Origin: a virus
DNA: 50,372 bases
IMG/VR virus record: IMGVR_UViG_3300023179_000160
Coordinates: 1 to 50,372 of that record
Reading direction: 5' to 3' (one strand)
The position numbers and the translations under genes were made by a program. Under the pieces are notes generated by a model that made no database searches, was not told the DNA's origin, and saw only the letters and a list, made by a program, of their open reading frames with translations. Numbering within the stretch: position 1 is the first letter of the stretch; each line of letters begins with the position of its first letter. Below, one piece after another: positions 8,087-15,877 of this stretch.

Positions 8087-8353
8087 TCAGTAGGACTTGT
8101 TGGCCGCCTGATAGTGCTTCTGCAACGTACGATAAAGAGTTCTTGCAGTTCGACCGTCGAATCGGAACGTGCTGCCCTCCGACGTATTAATGAAAAGCAT
8201 CGTCGAATCGTTCTTTGGATCCGTGCTTACGCTGACATTAACACTGTTTTCGTCTCGACGAAATGTCTCGGTGCGAAGACGACCGCGGCGGTCCTCACGG
8301 GTACGGATCGATGCATTCTTGTTCTGCGAAACGGTGTTGTTCTTGCTTGCCAT
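8087..8353 (-). CDS. Small basic hypothetical protein (88 aa)
   Basis: 88 residues. The N-terminal half is rich in Asn, Arg and Thr and looks disordered. The C-terminal half has a beta-turn-helix pattern (STMLFINTSEG, FRFDGRTARTLYRTLQKHY). AGGAG lies upstream of the ATG and a stem-loop sits just before it. A strong terminator follows. The basic, arginine-rich character would suit nucleic-acid or capsid binding, but the function is unknown. Confidence 0.65.
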   Translation of the reverse strand: MASKNNTVSQNKNASIRTREDRRGRLRTETFRRDENSVNVSVSTDPKNDSTMLFINTSEGSTFRFDGRTARTLYRTLQKHYQAANKSY

Positions 8354-8370
8354 AATCTAGTTTCTCCTGA

Positions 8371-8391
8371 GAGGCATATTGCTGATGCCTC
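8371..8391 (-). promoter_or_regulatory. Stem-loop upstream of ribosome binding site
   Basis: A 7-bp perfect stem (8371-8377 with 8385-8391, loop of 7) is followed on the minus strand by TCAGGAGAAA and then the ATG of 8087-8353. The same layout, hairpin then CAGGAGAAA, precedes the gene at 1-346. Confidence 0.45.
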
Positions 8392-8453
8392 GTTGGACTA
8401 GATACTAGCAACACAGGGAATGCATGTTCAACAGAATAATCGCAGACGATTTA

Positions 8454-8759
8454 TTATTTTTCTGTCACCTTCTTGAGGGCATTCATGACCTTGACTGTGT
8501 CGTTCGGATTTGCCTCCATGAGCTTCACAAAGACGTCTCCAAGGATTGCATTGTGGTTCGACGTCCTGTTTCCCGCCTTCGCGGCGCGGACGGCCTCGTT
8601 GAACTTGGCGGGATCAACTCCCAGGGTCGACGCAATCGTCTTGACGTCAAGTGTTCCCTTTGTGTCGGCCTGCTCTTTGCCAGGTTTTTCAGGGGCTTCG
8701 ACGACGGAGAAAAGCTCTTCTTTGATTATTCTTCTAAGTTGGGACTCTGTGATCTTCAT
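8454..8759 (-). CDS. Small head-associated protein with putative capsid-targeting leader
   Basis: 101 residues starting MKITESQLRRIIKEEL. The same amphipathic leader occurs on four other proteins in the window and ends in I-K-E, matching the hydrophobic-x-Glu cleavage rule of T4-type prohead proteases. The rest is a small helical domain (TIASTLGVDPAKFNEAVRAAK, then LGDVFVKLMEAN). It may be an internal virion protein packaged with the DNA. The leader is seen directly; packaging is inferred. It is divergent from the plus-strand island that starts at 8820. Confidence 0.7.
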   Translation of the reverse strand: MKITESQLRRIIKEELFSVVEAPEKPGKEQADTKGTLDVKTIASTLGVDPAKFNEAVRAAKAGNRTSNHNAILGDVFVKLMEANPNDTVKVMNALKKVTEK

Positions 8760-8819
8760 GAAAATTAAGTATCAACAAAGAGTGAAACAAACGAAGCAAA
8801 GTTGGCTTATAACTGACAA
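8760..8819. promoter_or_regulatory. Divergent intergenic region
   Basis: These 60 AT-rich bases separate two outward-facing genes and must supply at least the plus-strand promoter for the island 8820-10764. I see loosely TATA-like stretches (GCTTATAAC on plus, GATACTTAAT on minus) but no convincing -35/-10 pair. Confidence 0.3.
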
Positions 8820-9293
8820 GTGAACATTTTCGTCCTCTCTGAAGACCCTGAGGAAGCAGCGAGAATGCAGTGCGACAAACACGTCGTGCAGATGATCCTC
8901 GAGAGCGGACAAATGCTTTGTGCTGCTCATGAGCCCAACACTGCACCGTGGAAGAGGACGCACTACAACCATCCTTGCACTGTGTGGACACGAGCATCCA
9001 CTGAGAACTACAAGTGGTTGGCGGCACACGGCCTCACTCTCTGCGACGAGTACACGAAGAGGTACGGTCGAGTCCACAAGGCCGAGGAGGTGCTTCTGTG
9101 GTGTGCCGAGAATATTCCAAAGAATGTTCCCATCGGTCAACTCACTCCATTTGCCGTCGCAATTAAGGACCCATCGTACCACAAGGAAACGGCCGTGGAG
9201 TCGTACCGGGCATACTACAGAGGTGAGAAGTCGAGGTTCGCAAAGTGGAAGCACTGCGACCCGCCAGATTGGTGGAATTCAGGCCGATGTTGA
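8820..9293 (+). CDS. Conserved phage protein of the MNIFVLxxDPxxAAxxxxDKHVVxMILE type
   Basis: 157 residues with a GTG start, which is the position that begins the conserved MNIFVLSEDP motif. Conserved landmarks are CDKHVVQMILESGQML, THYNHPCTVW, a C-D-E-Y...RYG..HK segment, LTPFA and SYRAYYRGEK followed by a tryptophan-rich end. From memory, similar proteins occur widely in cyanophages and other marine phages without a proven function. The pattern of invariant His, Cys, Asp and Trp residues suggests an enzyme. It is the first gene of a GC-rich plus-strand block. Confidence 0.8.
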   Translation: MNIFVLSEDPEEAARMQCDKHVVQMILESGQMLCAAHEPNTAPWKRTHYNHPCTVWTRASTENYKWLAAHGLTLCDEYTKRYGRVHKAEEVLLWCAENIPKNVPIGQLTPFAVAIKDPSYHKETAVESYRAYYRGEKSRFAKWKHCDPPDWWNSGRC

Positions 9294-9312
9294 TTGAATC
9301 GATCATATAATT

Positions 9313-9993
9313 ATGATCATGAACGATTCTAAGAGGTGGCGGACAATGATGAAGCGCCTCGCGTGGCTCAGGGCGGAGGCGCAGGAGGCCGTGGAATCTT
9401 TCGAAGAATCTGTCAAAGAGATAGAAGACAAGATAAAAGTGGGGGCCGAGGGAGTCGATCCTGCAGCCGGTGCACAAGCGGCGTCGAAGGAGATCATCAC
9501 GATGAAGGACGTCGTGATAGACGAGACAAGCCCAGAGTGGAAGGAGAGGAAGAAGGCATACGAGCCTCCGCCTCCTCCCAAGGATGTCCCTCCGGCAGAA
9601 AAGAATGTTCAGGTTGAAGAAGACAAGAAAGAAGATGAGCTGAAGCCGCACTACAAGAGGCTCTGGAGGGTTGTGGCCCGGCTCACTCACCCAGACGTGT
9701 CAGGCAACGACCCAGAGATGACGGCGCTCTACAAGGCGGCAGTGGAGGCGTACGAGAAAGACAAGAGGGCCGAACTTCTCGACGTGGCGTCCGAAGTGAA
9801 TGCTCAGCTCGACGGGCCTCATCCAAGGATGTTCGAGGACCTCAGCGGAAGATGCATCCACTACGAGAACCTCATCAAGAAGCTCAGGTCTTCCGTGGCG
9901 TGGCAGTGGAAGGACGCCTCTGAGCAGTCCAAGTCTGAGATCGTGAAGCTGATCAGAGAGAGGCGAGAGAAGAAGAAATCAGAAGGGGAGTGA
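9313..9993 (+). CDS. J-domain (DnaJ-like) protein
   Basis: 226 residues. The start could be the first ATG or the one two codons later. Residues 10-45 are a charged helix, about 85-95 are proline-rich, and 110-160 carry a J-like segment. The His-Pro-Asp tripeptide is at 126-128, between a basic helix (HYKRLWRVVARLT) and a helix ending AYEKDKRAELL. J-domains use HPD to stimulate Hsp70 ATPase. No Gly/Phe region or zinc module is present, so this is a minimal J-protein that could redirect host DnaK. It lies between 8820-9293 and the kinase-like gene on the same strand, with short gaps suggesting one operon. Confidence 0.75.
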   Translation: MIMNDSKRWRTMMKRLAWLRAEAQEAVESFEESVKEIEDKIKVGAEGVDPAAGAQAASKEIITMKDVVIDETSPEWKERKKAYEPPPPPKDVPPAEKNVQVEEDKKEDELKPHYKRLWRVVARLTHPDVSGNDPEMTALYKAAVEAYEKDKRAELLDVASEVNAQLDGPHPRMFEDLSGRCIHYENLIKKLRSSVAWQWKDASEQSKSEIVKLIRERREKKKSEGE

Positions 9994-10035
9994 CGAAATT
10001 CTCCTCCTTCGTGGCGGGAGGACATATTTAAGCGG

Positions 10036-10764
10036 ATGAACACAAGACTGCTTAGAAATTACGTCAGGTCCATCCTCCGCGAGATGTCATACGAGGACGT
10101 GAAAGAATCGAATGACCCCCTGGACTGGATCGCCGCGGCGTACCACGACCCCGAGGAATGGGGTGCAGACGACCCCTACGCAGGAATGCTCAATGCGGCC
10201 GAGGCGGTAGGACTGAACATGATAGGGCGACCTGGGTCGTCGAGAGTGGCCTTCGAGCTGGACGGTAACAAGGTGGTGAAGCTCGCGAGGAACAACAAGG
10301 GGATAGAGCAGAACAAGCTCGAGGCGTTCGCAGGAAAGGATCCGTTCGTCCACAAGATCCTCGCGGCGGTGCATGACTACTCAGATGAGTTTGCCTGGAT
10401 AGTTGCCGACAAGGTTCGTCCGCTCGACGACGGAGACGGAGCAATTGCCGAGAAGATCATTGGGATACCGTGGAGCCGAGTCAGGGACCTCATCGGTGTG
10501 GGCACGAGCTCCGACGAAGAGGCGACCGAGGTGGAGACCCCGAAGGCAGGTGCCCCAAAGTCTCAAAAGGCGGGAGGCGGAGGCCGAGGATGCCTCACAG
10601 GAGATGCATTCCTGTCGTATGTCGACGACTTCACGACCAGATACCAGGACATGCTCCCCGGCGACCTCGCGAAGCTCTCGTCTTGGGGTGTGACCCCGAA
10701 GGGCTGCCTCGTGCTACTGGACTACGGGATCACGAGGAAGAAGTTCAGAGAACTGTACAGGTAA
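10036..10764 (+). CDS. Kinase-like fold protein with putative capsid-targeting leader
   Basis: 242 residues. The N-terminus MNTRLLRNYVRSILREM resembles the leader found on small head proteins and contains L-R-E. Residues 62-100 look like a protein-kinase N-lobe: GRPGSSRVAFEL followed by a lysine strand (NKVVKLARN, Lys 82) and a helix with Glu. The C-terminal LLDYGI (about 227-232) resembles the DFG metal-binding motif. A Gly/Ala/Pro-rich linker lies near residues 168-185. The HRD loop is not obvious, so it may be inactive or an atypical kinase. If the leader works, this protein would be packaged and injected, like Alt in T4. That role is inference. Confidence 0.6.
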   Translation: MNTRLLRNYVRSILREMSYEDVKESNDPLDWIAAAYHDPEEWGADDPYAGMLNAAEAVGLNMIGRPGSSRVAFELDGNKVVKLARNNKGIEQNKLEAFAGKDPFVHKILAAVHDYSDEFAWIVADKVRPLDDGDGAIAEKIIGIPWSRVRDLIGVGTSSDEEATEVETPKAGAPKSQKAGGGGRGCLTGDAFLSYVDDFTTRYQDMLPGDLAKLSSWGVTPKGCLVLLDYGITRKKFRELYR

Positions 10765-10772
10765 GCCTGCGA

Positions 10773-10985
10773 TCACACTCCCGCAGGCATCCGACCGAGG
10801 GATCGATTCCACTGGACTCGGATCTCTGGATTGGGATGCCACCACACCTCGCCCGTGTCGTCGTACACCACGCCCCAATAGGGATGATGCTCGGGGCCGT
10901 AGTGGATCACCCAGGAGGCGACGCCGCTTCGACCAGTGGAGGGAACGAAGACGGGAACGGGCGGAACGAGGTCGTGGAAGATCAT
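10773..10985 (-). CDS. Small Trp/His-rich hypothetical protein (70 aa)
   Basis: The frame is open further upstream, but the ATG at 10985 overlaps the stop of the homing endonuclease by ATGA, making it the likely start. The protein is beta-rich with WVIHYGPEHHPYWGVVYDD and GEVWWHPNPEIRVQW. It is GC-rich like the plus-strand island it faces. It is convergent with 10036-10764 (stops 8 nt apart). No family recognised. Confidence 0.5.
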   Translation of the reverse strand: MIFHDLVPPVPVFVPSTGRSGVASWVIHYGPEHHPYWGVVYDDTGEVWWHPNPEIRVQWNRSLGRMPAGV

Positions 10986-11932
10986 TGATTTACCACATAG
11001 AAAGAGGATAAATCGTCGCCTGAGGACCACGCGACGTACCTCCAGCCATTCCTCTTACAGAATTCGATAGCAGACCTCCTCTTCGCCTCGTTTACCTGGG
11101 TGTCTGTCAGGGTAGGCGGCTTTACTTCGACGAGGTAGTCCTGATTGCTGGTCACCACTTGAAAATCTGGTATGTAACGTCGTGTCTGATTCTCATAGAT
11201 GTATGAAAGTGACATGGGTTCGTATTTCCACGTCTCGACGATAGGATCGCTGTCAAGCAACTCCATTAGTTCTTTCTCCCAAGAAGATCGATAGTTGCAT
11301 GTGACTCCCGTCTTAGTGGAGATGTACTGACCCGTCGACCACTCGAAGCCGCCGTCGAGGTAGCGCTGCGTGATGGAGGCAGAGATCTTGTCGTTTCTTT
11401 CTGTGAAGTCGTATTCTCTTGAGGCGAAGCGTTGTCTGAATGTCTCGGCGGCTTTTGCTCGAGCTACAACGAGAGTTCCGTCATTCCACAACTCTTTGGT
11501 GTGATCAGAGAACTTCTGTTTGTCTTCGAGAGACATGGAATCGTATGTGGCATGAACTGATTCCGTTCTCTTTCTTCGAGATTCTTCTCCTTGATTAACA
11601 GCATTCATGTCCTGAACACGCTTCTTTGCAACATCAGGATGTCTTGCCATCCAAGCCGTCATGTTGGCTCTGTTCTTCTCACCAATGCGTCGCTTCTCGT
11701 CTTCTGATTTAATCCTGCCTTTGGCAGAATGTCCTTTAATAAATGTCGTGTAATTTCTCATACCAACATTCCAAGCAGTATTCTTGCCACATCCGCAGGC
11801 ACACAGCGGTTCTCTTCCATTGTGTTGCCATTTAAGGACATATTCTCTCGAAGTCATCTTGTGGCTTCTCATGTGACGAAAGACTGATTCCAAAGAGTCG
11901 AAACCCTGATTGCACTCTCTACAAGTTTCCAT
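10982..11932 (-). CDS. Homing-type endonuclease: zinc finger, NUMOD-like middle, gp4/TnsA-like nuclease domain
   Basis: 316 residues. Residues 4-24 form a C2H2 finger (C4, C7, H20, H24). A second Cys cluster (LCACGCGKN) is followed by basic helices with SEDEKRRIGEKNRANMT, which resembles NUMOD3-type DNA-binding helices. The C-terminal 100 residues carry a PD-(D/E)xK core: YRSSWEKELMELLDSDP, RRYIPDFQVV, YLVEVKPP and a final FCKRNGWRYVAW. This core closely resembles the head-completion nuclease at 30520-30930 in this window. It sits just downstream of the capsid terminator. A homing role is inferred from the modular layout and position next to a conserved gene. Confidence 0.75.
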   Translation of the reverse strand: METCRECNQGFDSLESVFRHMRSHKMTSREYVLKWQHNGREPLCACGCGKNTAWNVGMRNYTTFIKGHSAKGRIKSEDEKRRIGEKNRANMTAWMARHPDVAKKRVQDMNAVNQGEESRRKRTESVHATYDSMSLEDKQKFSDHTKELWNDGTLVVARAKAAETFRQRFASREYDFTERNDKISASITQRYLDGGFEWSTGQYISTKTGVTCNYRSSWEKELMELLDSDPIVETWKYEPMSLSYIYENQTRRYIPDFQVVTSNQDYLVEVKPPTLTDTQVNEAKRRSAIEFCKRNGWRYVAWSSGDDLSSFYVVNQ

Positions 11933-11967
11933 ATGTATATTATATGTATGTCAACTGATAAATGTAA

Positions 11968-12020
11968 ACAAAGAAGGCCACCTTTCGGCGGCCTCCTCGG
12001 TGTTAACTATTCAGTTAACA
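11968..12020 (-). terminator. Terminator of the major capsid gene (double hairpin)
   Basis: Directly after the capsid stop lies a 7-bp AT hairpin (12001-12007 with 12014-12020). It is followed on the minus strand by an 8-bp GC stem (11975-11982 with 11987-11994, one G-U) closed by a GAAA tetraloop and then TCTTTGTTT. The second hairpin is a good intrinsic terminator for a highly expressed gene. Confidence 0.8.
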
Positions 12021-12027
12021 TACATAC

Positions 12028-13890
12028 TCAGATCACGTTCATGTCCAAGACAGTCACGGTCCCGTAAAAATCACTGCGAACAGTTTTCTTCCCGTATCTT
12101 GTCATTACGCCCTTACGTGGTGTGAAGTCTTCGGGTGCGAAGATCGTCGGTGTCACGATGAGTGGAACGTATGGTGCGTACACGTAGCCCGTCTCGAGGT
12201 AGCTTCCGCCCTTGTAGCCGACGAGGATCTTGTTACGTGCGAAGTAAGGATCCTTGTAGACCGTGAAGCGGTTCGAGAGGGTACCGACTGCCTCTGCGCC
12301 GATCGTGAATGGCGAGCCGACCTGTCCCTCGCCGTCGAGCGAGAACTTGGGCTTGTAGAGGACCGAAGCCTCGAGGATCGTGCAGACGTCGGGTCCTGTG
12401 ACCATGAAGTTTGCCGAGCCGCGGAGGGTCTTGCGGTGGATGGTGTTGGCAACGTCGATGACGGTCTCGATGAGGGTCTCGTACCACTCACGGACTGTAC
12501 CCGTGAACTGTGGTCCGATCTGGTATGCATCGGCGAGGTTCTGGCGTGCGCCTGTGACCTTGTTGACGAAGCGACCAGGTGAGCGGCTCCAGTAGTAGTT
12601 GGCGCCGTTGGCCTGCGAGACGAGGTCGTTGAGGATCTCGCGGTCGATCTCGAGGGCGATCTGCTCCGAGAGGATCGATGTGAGCTCGACTTCAGCGTCC
12701 ATCGAGTGATAGGCGTTGAGGTCCTGTGCGAGCTCGGGGCTCCACTTGGCGCGGAGCTTGCGGGTCTCGGCTGTGATGCTGATGGCCTCGATCTTGATGT
12801 CGATCTCGGGGATGACGGGCGAGGGTGTTGCACCGAAGTCCGTCTCGAACGATGGGATCGTGACCGTGGCACCTGTGCCGCTGTCGACCGAGAGGGCCGA
12901 CGAGAGCGAGAAGGCGACGTCGACTGCACCTGCCGAACCTGAGACGAGGGCTCCATTGGCTCCCTTGACGAGCATGAGGACGTGCGTACCGTTGAGTGCG
13001 TCTGGTGTGAAGACACCGGCGTTCCAGTTACCGCGCTTGTTGAGGCGGCGGAGGTTGAGGACGCCTGTTCCACCCTGGTACGTCTCGCCCCAAGCTGTGC
13101 CTGGGCCTGCGACTCCCTGGAAGACGGCGAGCTGGTTGACGGCGAGCTTGTCCATGTTGTTGAATGACGCGCCGTTGATCGCGAGGACTGCGAAGGCGGC
13201 GTCGAGCGAGTTGCTGGCGAGAGCATTCTCAACGTCTCCGTCGTAATCGGCGAAGCGGGCGTTCGAACCGCTGAAGTCAGTGGCCGAGGCAAGCATGCCA
13301 CCTGATGTCCAGGTGTCGCCGTTTGCGCCCTTCCAGGCGCCGACCGCTGCGAACGAGAGGTTGAGGGCCGAACCTGTCACGCGGCTGTAGCCGGTGTTGA
13401 CGAGGTCGTACATACCGCCGGTGGCGAGCGATCCGCTCTGGACGCCCTTGCCGGTTGGGTTGTTGTAGAGCGACTGACCGCGGGTGTAGGTCGAGCCCGA
13501 CTCACCGGCTGGCTGACCGACGTTCGAACCGTAGGTGTAGTCCAGATAGAAGATGAGGCCCGAGGGGAGGCTCATTGGCTGGATCGAGACGAGCTCGTTG
13601 GCGACGAGGCCACCGAAGACTCTGCGAACGATCGGGAATGCGATGTTCGAGAAGCCCTGGATCTGACCCGAGCCGGCGAGGTTGCCGCCGCCCGACGAAA
13701 GGGCGTTCGACTCCTTGAGGACCTGGGCTGCCTGGTTCTCGAGGAGCTGGGCCATGACTTCACGGCGCTGGCCTTCGAGGCCACGGAGGAGACCTGTGCG
13801 GCTCCACTTCTCTGTGAGGCGGGCTCTCTCGGCTCCGACGTGCTTTTCGCGGATGCCCTGAGCGAGCTGTTCAAGACTAAAATGCTTCAT
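12028..13890 (-). CDS. Major capsid protein, T4 gp23-like
   Basis: 620 residues with AGGAG upstream. The region FPIVRRVFGGLVANELVSIQPM (about residues 82-103) followed by SLPSGLIFYLDYTYGS matches the start of the T4 gp23 core. The C-terminal half contains the expected long helices and ends with YGKKTVRSDFYGTVTV. Residues 1-60 form a charged helical propeptide. L-K-E at 58-60, followed by Ser-Asn-Ala, fits the prohead protease rule and predicts removal of 60 residues. The central 150-330 region is Gly/Ala/Ser-rich and may form the surface insertion. It is strongly GC-rich, in line with codon adaptation of an abundant protein. The scaffold and protease genes lie upstream. Confidence 0.92.
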   Translation of the reverse strand: MKHFSLEQLAQGIREKHVGAERARLTEKWSRTGLLRGLEGQRREVMAQLLENQAAQVLKESNALSSGGGNLAGSGQIQGFSNIAFPIVRRVFGGLVANELVSIQPMSLPSGLIFYLDYTYGSNVGQPAGESGSTYTRGQSLYNNPTGKGVQSGSLATGGMYDLVNTGYSRVTGSALNLSFAAVGAWKGANGDTWTSGGMLASATDFSGSNARFADYDGDVENALASNSLDAAFAVLAINGASFNNMDKLAVNQLAVFQGVAGPGTAWGETYQGGTGVLNLRRLNKRGNWNAGVFTPDALNGTHVLMLVKGANGALVSGSAGAVDVAFSLSSALSVDSGTGATVTIPSFETDFGATPSPVIPEIDIKIEAISITAETRKLRAKWSPELAQDLNAYHSMDAEVELTSILSEQIALEIDREILNDLVSQANGANYYWSRSPGRFVNKVTGARQNLADAYQIGPQFTGTVREWYETLIETVIDVANTIHRKTLRGSANFMVTGPDVCTILEASVLYKPKFSLDGEGQVGSPFTIGAEAVGTLSNRFTVYKDPYFARNKILVGYKGGSYLETGYVYAPYVPLIVTPTIFAPEDFTPRKGVMTRYGKKTVRSDFYGTVTVLDMNVI

Positions 13891-13930
13891 GATAAATTCT
13901 CCTAAATAATTGTGTTGGTTTTAAATCGAA

Positions 13931-15847
13931 TCACTTGATTAATCCAGCGAGGCGTGCCCAACGATCAGCCTCAAATCCCTCGTTGAGGGTATTGGTGGCC
14001 GAGGCAGGACGTGCCGGGCGTGACGATGAACCGATGACTCCTCTGTCGGCCGACTCCGTGATCTTTGTCGTCGATGCCGAAAGAGTCTTCACGAGGCTCT
14101 CGTACACTAGCTTTACCTCACGCTCCGACTTCGCCTCATCGAGTCTCTCAATTACCTCAGCCTTTTGACGCTTCGTGAGGGACTCGTTCTGGAGAAGCTT
14201 GTTCGTGAAGAGCAGCTTCGCGTTGAACAGATTCGTTTCTGCCAACTTATTGCGGAGATTGGTCTCATCCGCCGACTTCTTTGGAGCACCATTGAGGGTG
14301 GCTCCCTTGCGGGTTGCCTCTGCGAGCATACCCTTGAGCTTGTTGGTGCGAGCAACAGACTCGTTGAACTTGGTTGCATAGTAGTTGTAAGCTTCCTTGA
14401 GATTATTGGCCTTCTTAGCAGCGGCGGCCTTGTCCTTTGGATTCTTCGACTTCTTGGCCTTATCCTGAACTTCCTTTTTCATCGCTGCAGCCTTCTTGGC
14501 CTTCTTCTTGGCCTCGGTTTGAAGAGCGAGCTCTGCAGAGATCTTGCGGCGGAGGGCCTCAGTGGGCATGCGGTCCTGCTTGTTGGTCTGAGGATCGTCG
14601 TCGCTGTGGTCTGTGGCCTGATGCTTCATGTCATCGCCTTCACCGTAGGCCTGATCGAGCTCATCCATTTCATCCATGGATTCTTCCATCTCGTCGAGCT
14701 CATCAAGTTCTTTCTTCACTTCCTCGTCATCTGACTCAGTGGTCAACTCAACGTCGGTGAATGGGTCACCGAGGTCATCGTCTTCAAAACCGTCGGCAAC
14801 TTCGCCGGCGCCATTGCCCTTTTCGGCATTCTTCGGCATGTCGGCGGCCTCGCGGAGGGCCTTCATGCGTCCAATCTCACGACGAAGCATGTTCTCGTCG
14901 ATCTCGACGACTGTGTCGTCGCTAAGTGTCTTTGATTCCATTTGATGTCCTTCTTCCTCAAGATCCTCGTCAGAGTCTTCGTCTCCTCCGAGGTCGAGAT
15001 CATCTCCACCCTCTTCGGACTCACCTTCATCTCCGCCCTCTTCGTCGTCGCCGAGGTCAAGGTCGTCGCCTTCCTCGCCGCCTTCATCACCAGACTCCTC
15101 TTCGCCTTCCTCACCCGTGATGAGGTCGACTCCGATCGAATCGAGGTCCAGTTCATCGGGCATGCCGGTGAGCTTAAGTGTTACGTCTGCTTCTGAAAGT
15201 GTTTTCTTGTTGGTCATCTTCTGCTCCATGAGCTGCTTTAGGGTTGAGTAGTGTTTTTCAAGAATAGACTCGTATGATTCTTTCTTGTTAGAGTCCTGCA
15301 TTTTGTTCTGCAAGTACGAATACGTATCTTCTACCTCAGAAATGAGCGTAGAAATCACATTTGAGTATGAATTGGTCTCTTTGATGATTCGACCTGCAGA
15401 AGAAATCAGATTAATTCTCTGACCGAGGTTTGCCAAACTATTTTCAAAAACCTTGGCAGGACCTTCAGGAGACATGTCACCAAGAGCATTTACTGCATCA
15501 AGGCTGAGCTCATATTGTTCTCCAGAATCAGCATTAAGAGCATCAAGGTCAAGTGTGACCTTTCCTTCTTCGTCGGGCATCGAAATAGCAGATGCAGCCA
15601 AATCCGAGTCACCAACAGAAGAAACAGCAGAAACTGGTGTAACTTCTTCGGGAAGCTCATCCATTAAAAGATTTTCTGGATTGGCTTCAAGCTCTTCAAA
15701 ATTTGACTCACCAAGAAGCTGATTCTCTATGAGATCTCTTATTCTTGGAGTAACTGCCTCAAGAAGGGCTCTTTTGGCATTGTCTTCTGCTACTTCCTTA
15801 AGCTTTTTAACGTCGGCCAAGGCCTCTTCATACAGTTGCTTTGTCAT
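13931..15847 (-). CDS. Prohead scaffold / core protein
   Basis: 638 residues, between the prohead protease group and the major capsid gene, where T4 has the gp22 scaffold. The N-terminus is helical (MTKQLYEEALADVKKLKEVA). The middle has a long Asp/Glu/Gly tract (about residues 235-300) and a second acidic tract. A lysine/alanine helix (KKAKKAAAMKKEVQDKAKK) follows, and the end is EGFEADRWARLAGLIK. Several hydrophobic-x-Glu sites (for example LLESN-like and LGES) would be protease targets. Large charged helical scaffolds degraded on maturation fit this well. The GC content rises sharply inside the gene near 15190. Confidence 0.82.
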   Translation of the reverse strand: MTKQLYEEALADVKKLKEVAEDNAKRALLEAVTPRIRDLIENQLLGESNFEELEANPENLLMDELPEEVTPVSAVSSVGDSDLAASAISMPDEEGKVTLDLDALNADSGEQYELSLDAVNALGDMSPEGPAKVFENSLANLGQRINLISSAGRIIKETNSYSNVISTLISEVEDTYSYLQNKMQDSNKKESYESILEKHYSTLKQLMEQKMTNKKTLSEADVTLKLTGMPDELDLDSIGVDLITGEEGEEESGDEGGEEGDDLDLGDDEEGGDEGESEEGGDDLDLGGDEDSDEDLEEEGHQMESKTLSDDTVVEIDENMLRREIGRMKALREAADMPKNAEKGNGAGEVADGFEDDDLGDPFTDVELTTESDDEEVKKELDELDEMEESMDEMDELDQAYGEGDDMKHQATDHSDDDPQTNKQDRMPTEALRRKISAELALQTEAKKKAKKAAAMKKEVQDKAKKSKNPKDKAAAAKKANNLKEAYNYYATKFNESVARTNKLKGMLAEATRKGATLNGAPKKSADETNLRNKLAETNLFNAKLLFTNKLLQNESLTKRQKAEVIERLDEAKSEREVKLVYESLVKTLSASTTKITESADRGVIGSSSRPARPASATNTLNEGFEADRWARLAGLIK

Positions 15848-15877
15848 GTCTATTCTTTCTGGGTTTCTAACTTTTAA

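Noticed and set aside
12153-13301. 382-codon frame on the minus strand inside the capsid gene in another phase
   Set aside because: It is a Ser/Arg/Thr-rich shadow caused by the GC-rich codon use of the capsid gene and has no ribosome site.
14165-14734. 189-codon plus-strand frame opposite the scaffold
   Set aside because: Leu/Val-rich antisense shadow of acidic and lysine-rich coding sequence.
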